The notes under the pieces were generated by a model that was not told where the DNA came from, ran no database searches, and saw nothing but the letters and a program-made list of their open reading frames with translations. Shown here piece by piece: positions 63,438 through 64,000 of a stretch of DNA of 64,000 nucleotides; position 1 is the first letter of the stretch, and each line of letters starts with the position of its first letter. The position numbers and the translations under genes were made by a program. The DNA lies in assembly GCF_017312725.1 (NCBI RefSeq), contig NZ_BOPO01000101.1:1-64000 (forward strand). Reading direction: 5' to 3'. The stretch comes from Actinocatenispora comari. GTDB taxonomy: Bacteria; Actinomycetota; Actinomycetes; Mycobacteriales; Micromonosporaceae.

Positions 63438-64000
63438 TCAGGAGTCGGTACCGGCCGCGAAGCGGGGCATCCCGCCGAACTGGCGGTCACCGGCGTCGCC
63501 GAGGCCGGGGACGATGAACGCCCGGTCGTTGAGCCGCTCGTCGATCGAGGCGGTGACCAGCCGCAGCGGCAGCCCGCTGGCCTCCAGCCGGGCCAGCCCC
63601 TCCGGCGTGGTCAGCACGCACACCACGGTGATGTCGGTGCAGCCGCGGTCCGCGATCAGCCGGCAGCAGTGCTCCAGCGAGCCGCCGGTCGCCACCATCG
63701 GGTCGAGCACGATGACCGAACTGCCCGTCAGGTCGGTGGGCAGCGACTCCAGGTACGCGCGGGGCTGGAACGTCTGCTCGTCCCGGGCCAGGCCGACGAA
63801 CCCCATCGACGACTCCGGCAGCAGCCCGAGCGCCGAGTCGGCCATCCCGAGCCCGGCCCGCAGCACCGGCACGAGCAGCGGCGGGGCGGCCACCCGTACG
63901 CCCTGGGTGGGCGAGACGGGGGTGTTGATGTCGAAGCGCTCGACCGGCAGCTCCCGGGTCGCCTCGTAGACCAGCATCGTGGTCAGCTCGTGCAGCGCGG
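63438..64000 (-). CDS. upp: Uracil phosphoribosyltransferase (5' end outside the window)
   Basis: At least 187 residues: the frame is open to the window edge (ALHELTT before [15 protein letters not shown]), so the start lies beyond 64000. Signatures: [19 protein letters not shown], and the PRPP-binding loop [19 protein letters not shown]-terminal [20 protein letters not shown] and GDRQFGG bind uracil. It makes UMP from uracil and PRPP in pyrimidine salvage. Its stop is convergent with the phosphosugar mutase stop, 33 nt apart. Confidence 0.96.
   Translation of the reverse strand, partial: ALHELTTMLVYEATRELPVERFDINTPVSPTQGVRVAAPPLLVPVLRAGLGMADSALGLLPESSMGFVGLARDEQTFQPRAYLESLPTDLTGSSVIVLDPMVATGGSLEHCCRLIADRGCTDITVVCVLTTPEGLARLEASGLPLRLVTASIDERLNDRAFIVPGLGDAGDRQFGGMPRFAAGTDS

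Overview
The window is chromosomal DNA of a very high-GC actinomycete. The signs are the fused 2-oxoglutarate decarboxylase/dehydrogenase (Kgd), a nickel superoxide dismutase with its dedicated maturation peptidase, an RsbW/SigB-type sigma-factor pair, an LpdA-type flavoprotein, frequent GTG starts, and many start codons 6-8 nt behind a TANNNT-like -10 box (leaderless transcripts). I cannot name the species; the gene set would suit a Micromonosporaceae- or Streptomyces-like organism. I see no transposase, integrase, phage gene, CRISPR array, rRNA or tRNA.

Layout. 1-3704: 3' part of kgd and a small DUF6104 gene. 3783-14648: four minus-strand genes for exported proteins, one lipoprotein and three tandem paralogues of about 1040 aa with C-terminal FG-GAP/VCBS repeats; this is the most unusual block. 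14986-25965: a DUF3516 helicase, two tandem quinone-oxidoreductase-like genes behind a MerR-type promoter, a serine hydrolase, a MerR regulator, an ABC-F protein, a double GNAT protein and an MFS transporter. 26093-31921: Uma2-like nuclease fold, short GntR regulator with a palindromic operator, another MDR, a flavin reductase, and an ArsR-like regulator / small membrane protein / MMPL exporter set. 31936-36818: a CGNR regulator divergent from an MFS pump, the lysG-lysE type exporter pair, a HAD-like protein and an APH-fold kinase. 36865-41351: malic enzyme, sodX-sodN, GNAT, anti-sigma factor and sigma factor. 41406-49047: secreted PLD-like protein, DUF4190 protein, acyltransferase-3, biotin-dependent carboxylase alpha chain, 2H phosphoesterase and an unrecognised membrane protein. 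49291-57202: Tat-exported phospholipase C, a small unknown protein, LpdA, GGCT-fold protein, a sulfur module (FAD oxidoreductase, cysteine dioxygenase, rhodanese) and an M20 peptidase. 57592-64000: methylmalonyl-CoA mutase-type large subunit, a membrane Ser/Thr kinase, a phosphosugar mutase and the 3' part of upp.

How it fits together. Much of the window is central carbon metabolism (Kgd, malic enzyme, acyl-CoA carboxylase, acyl-CoA mutase, phosphosugar mutase) and redox or stress handling (SodN/SodX, LpdA, MDR enzymes, sigma/anti-sigma pair), mixed with regulator-transporter pairs that each form a local unit. Besides the FG-GAP block, the noteworthy non-coding signals are four short-period tandem-repeat arrays (three begin over a neighbouring stop codon), two clusters of small palindromic repeats, a REP-like element inside the phosphosugar mutase gene, and well-formed operators at 19.66 kb, 26.98 kb and 53.49 kb. 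All functional calls rest on reading motifs and gene order; no database search was run.
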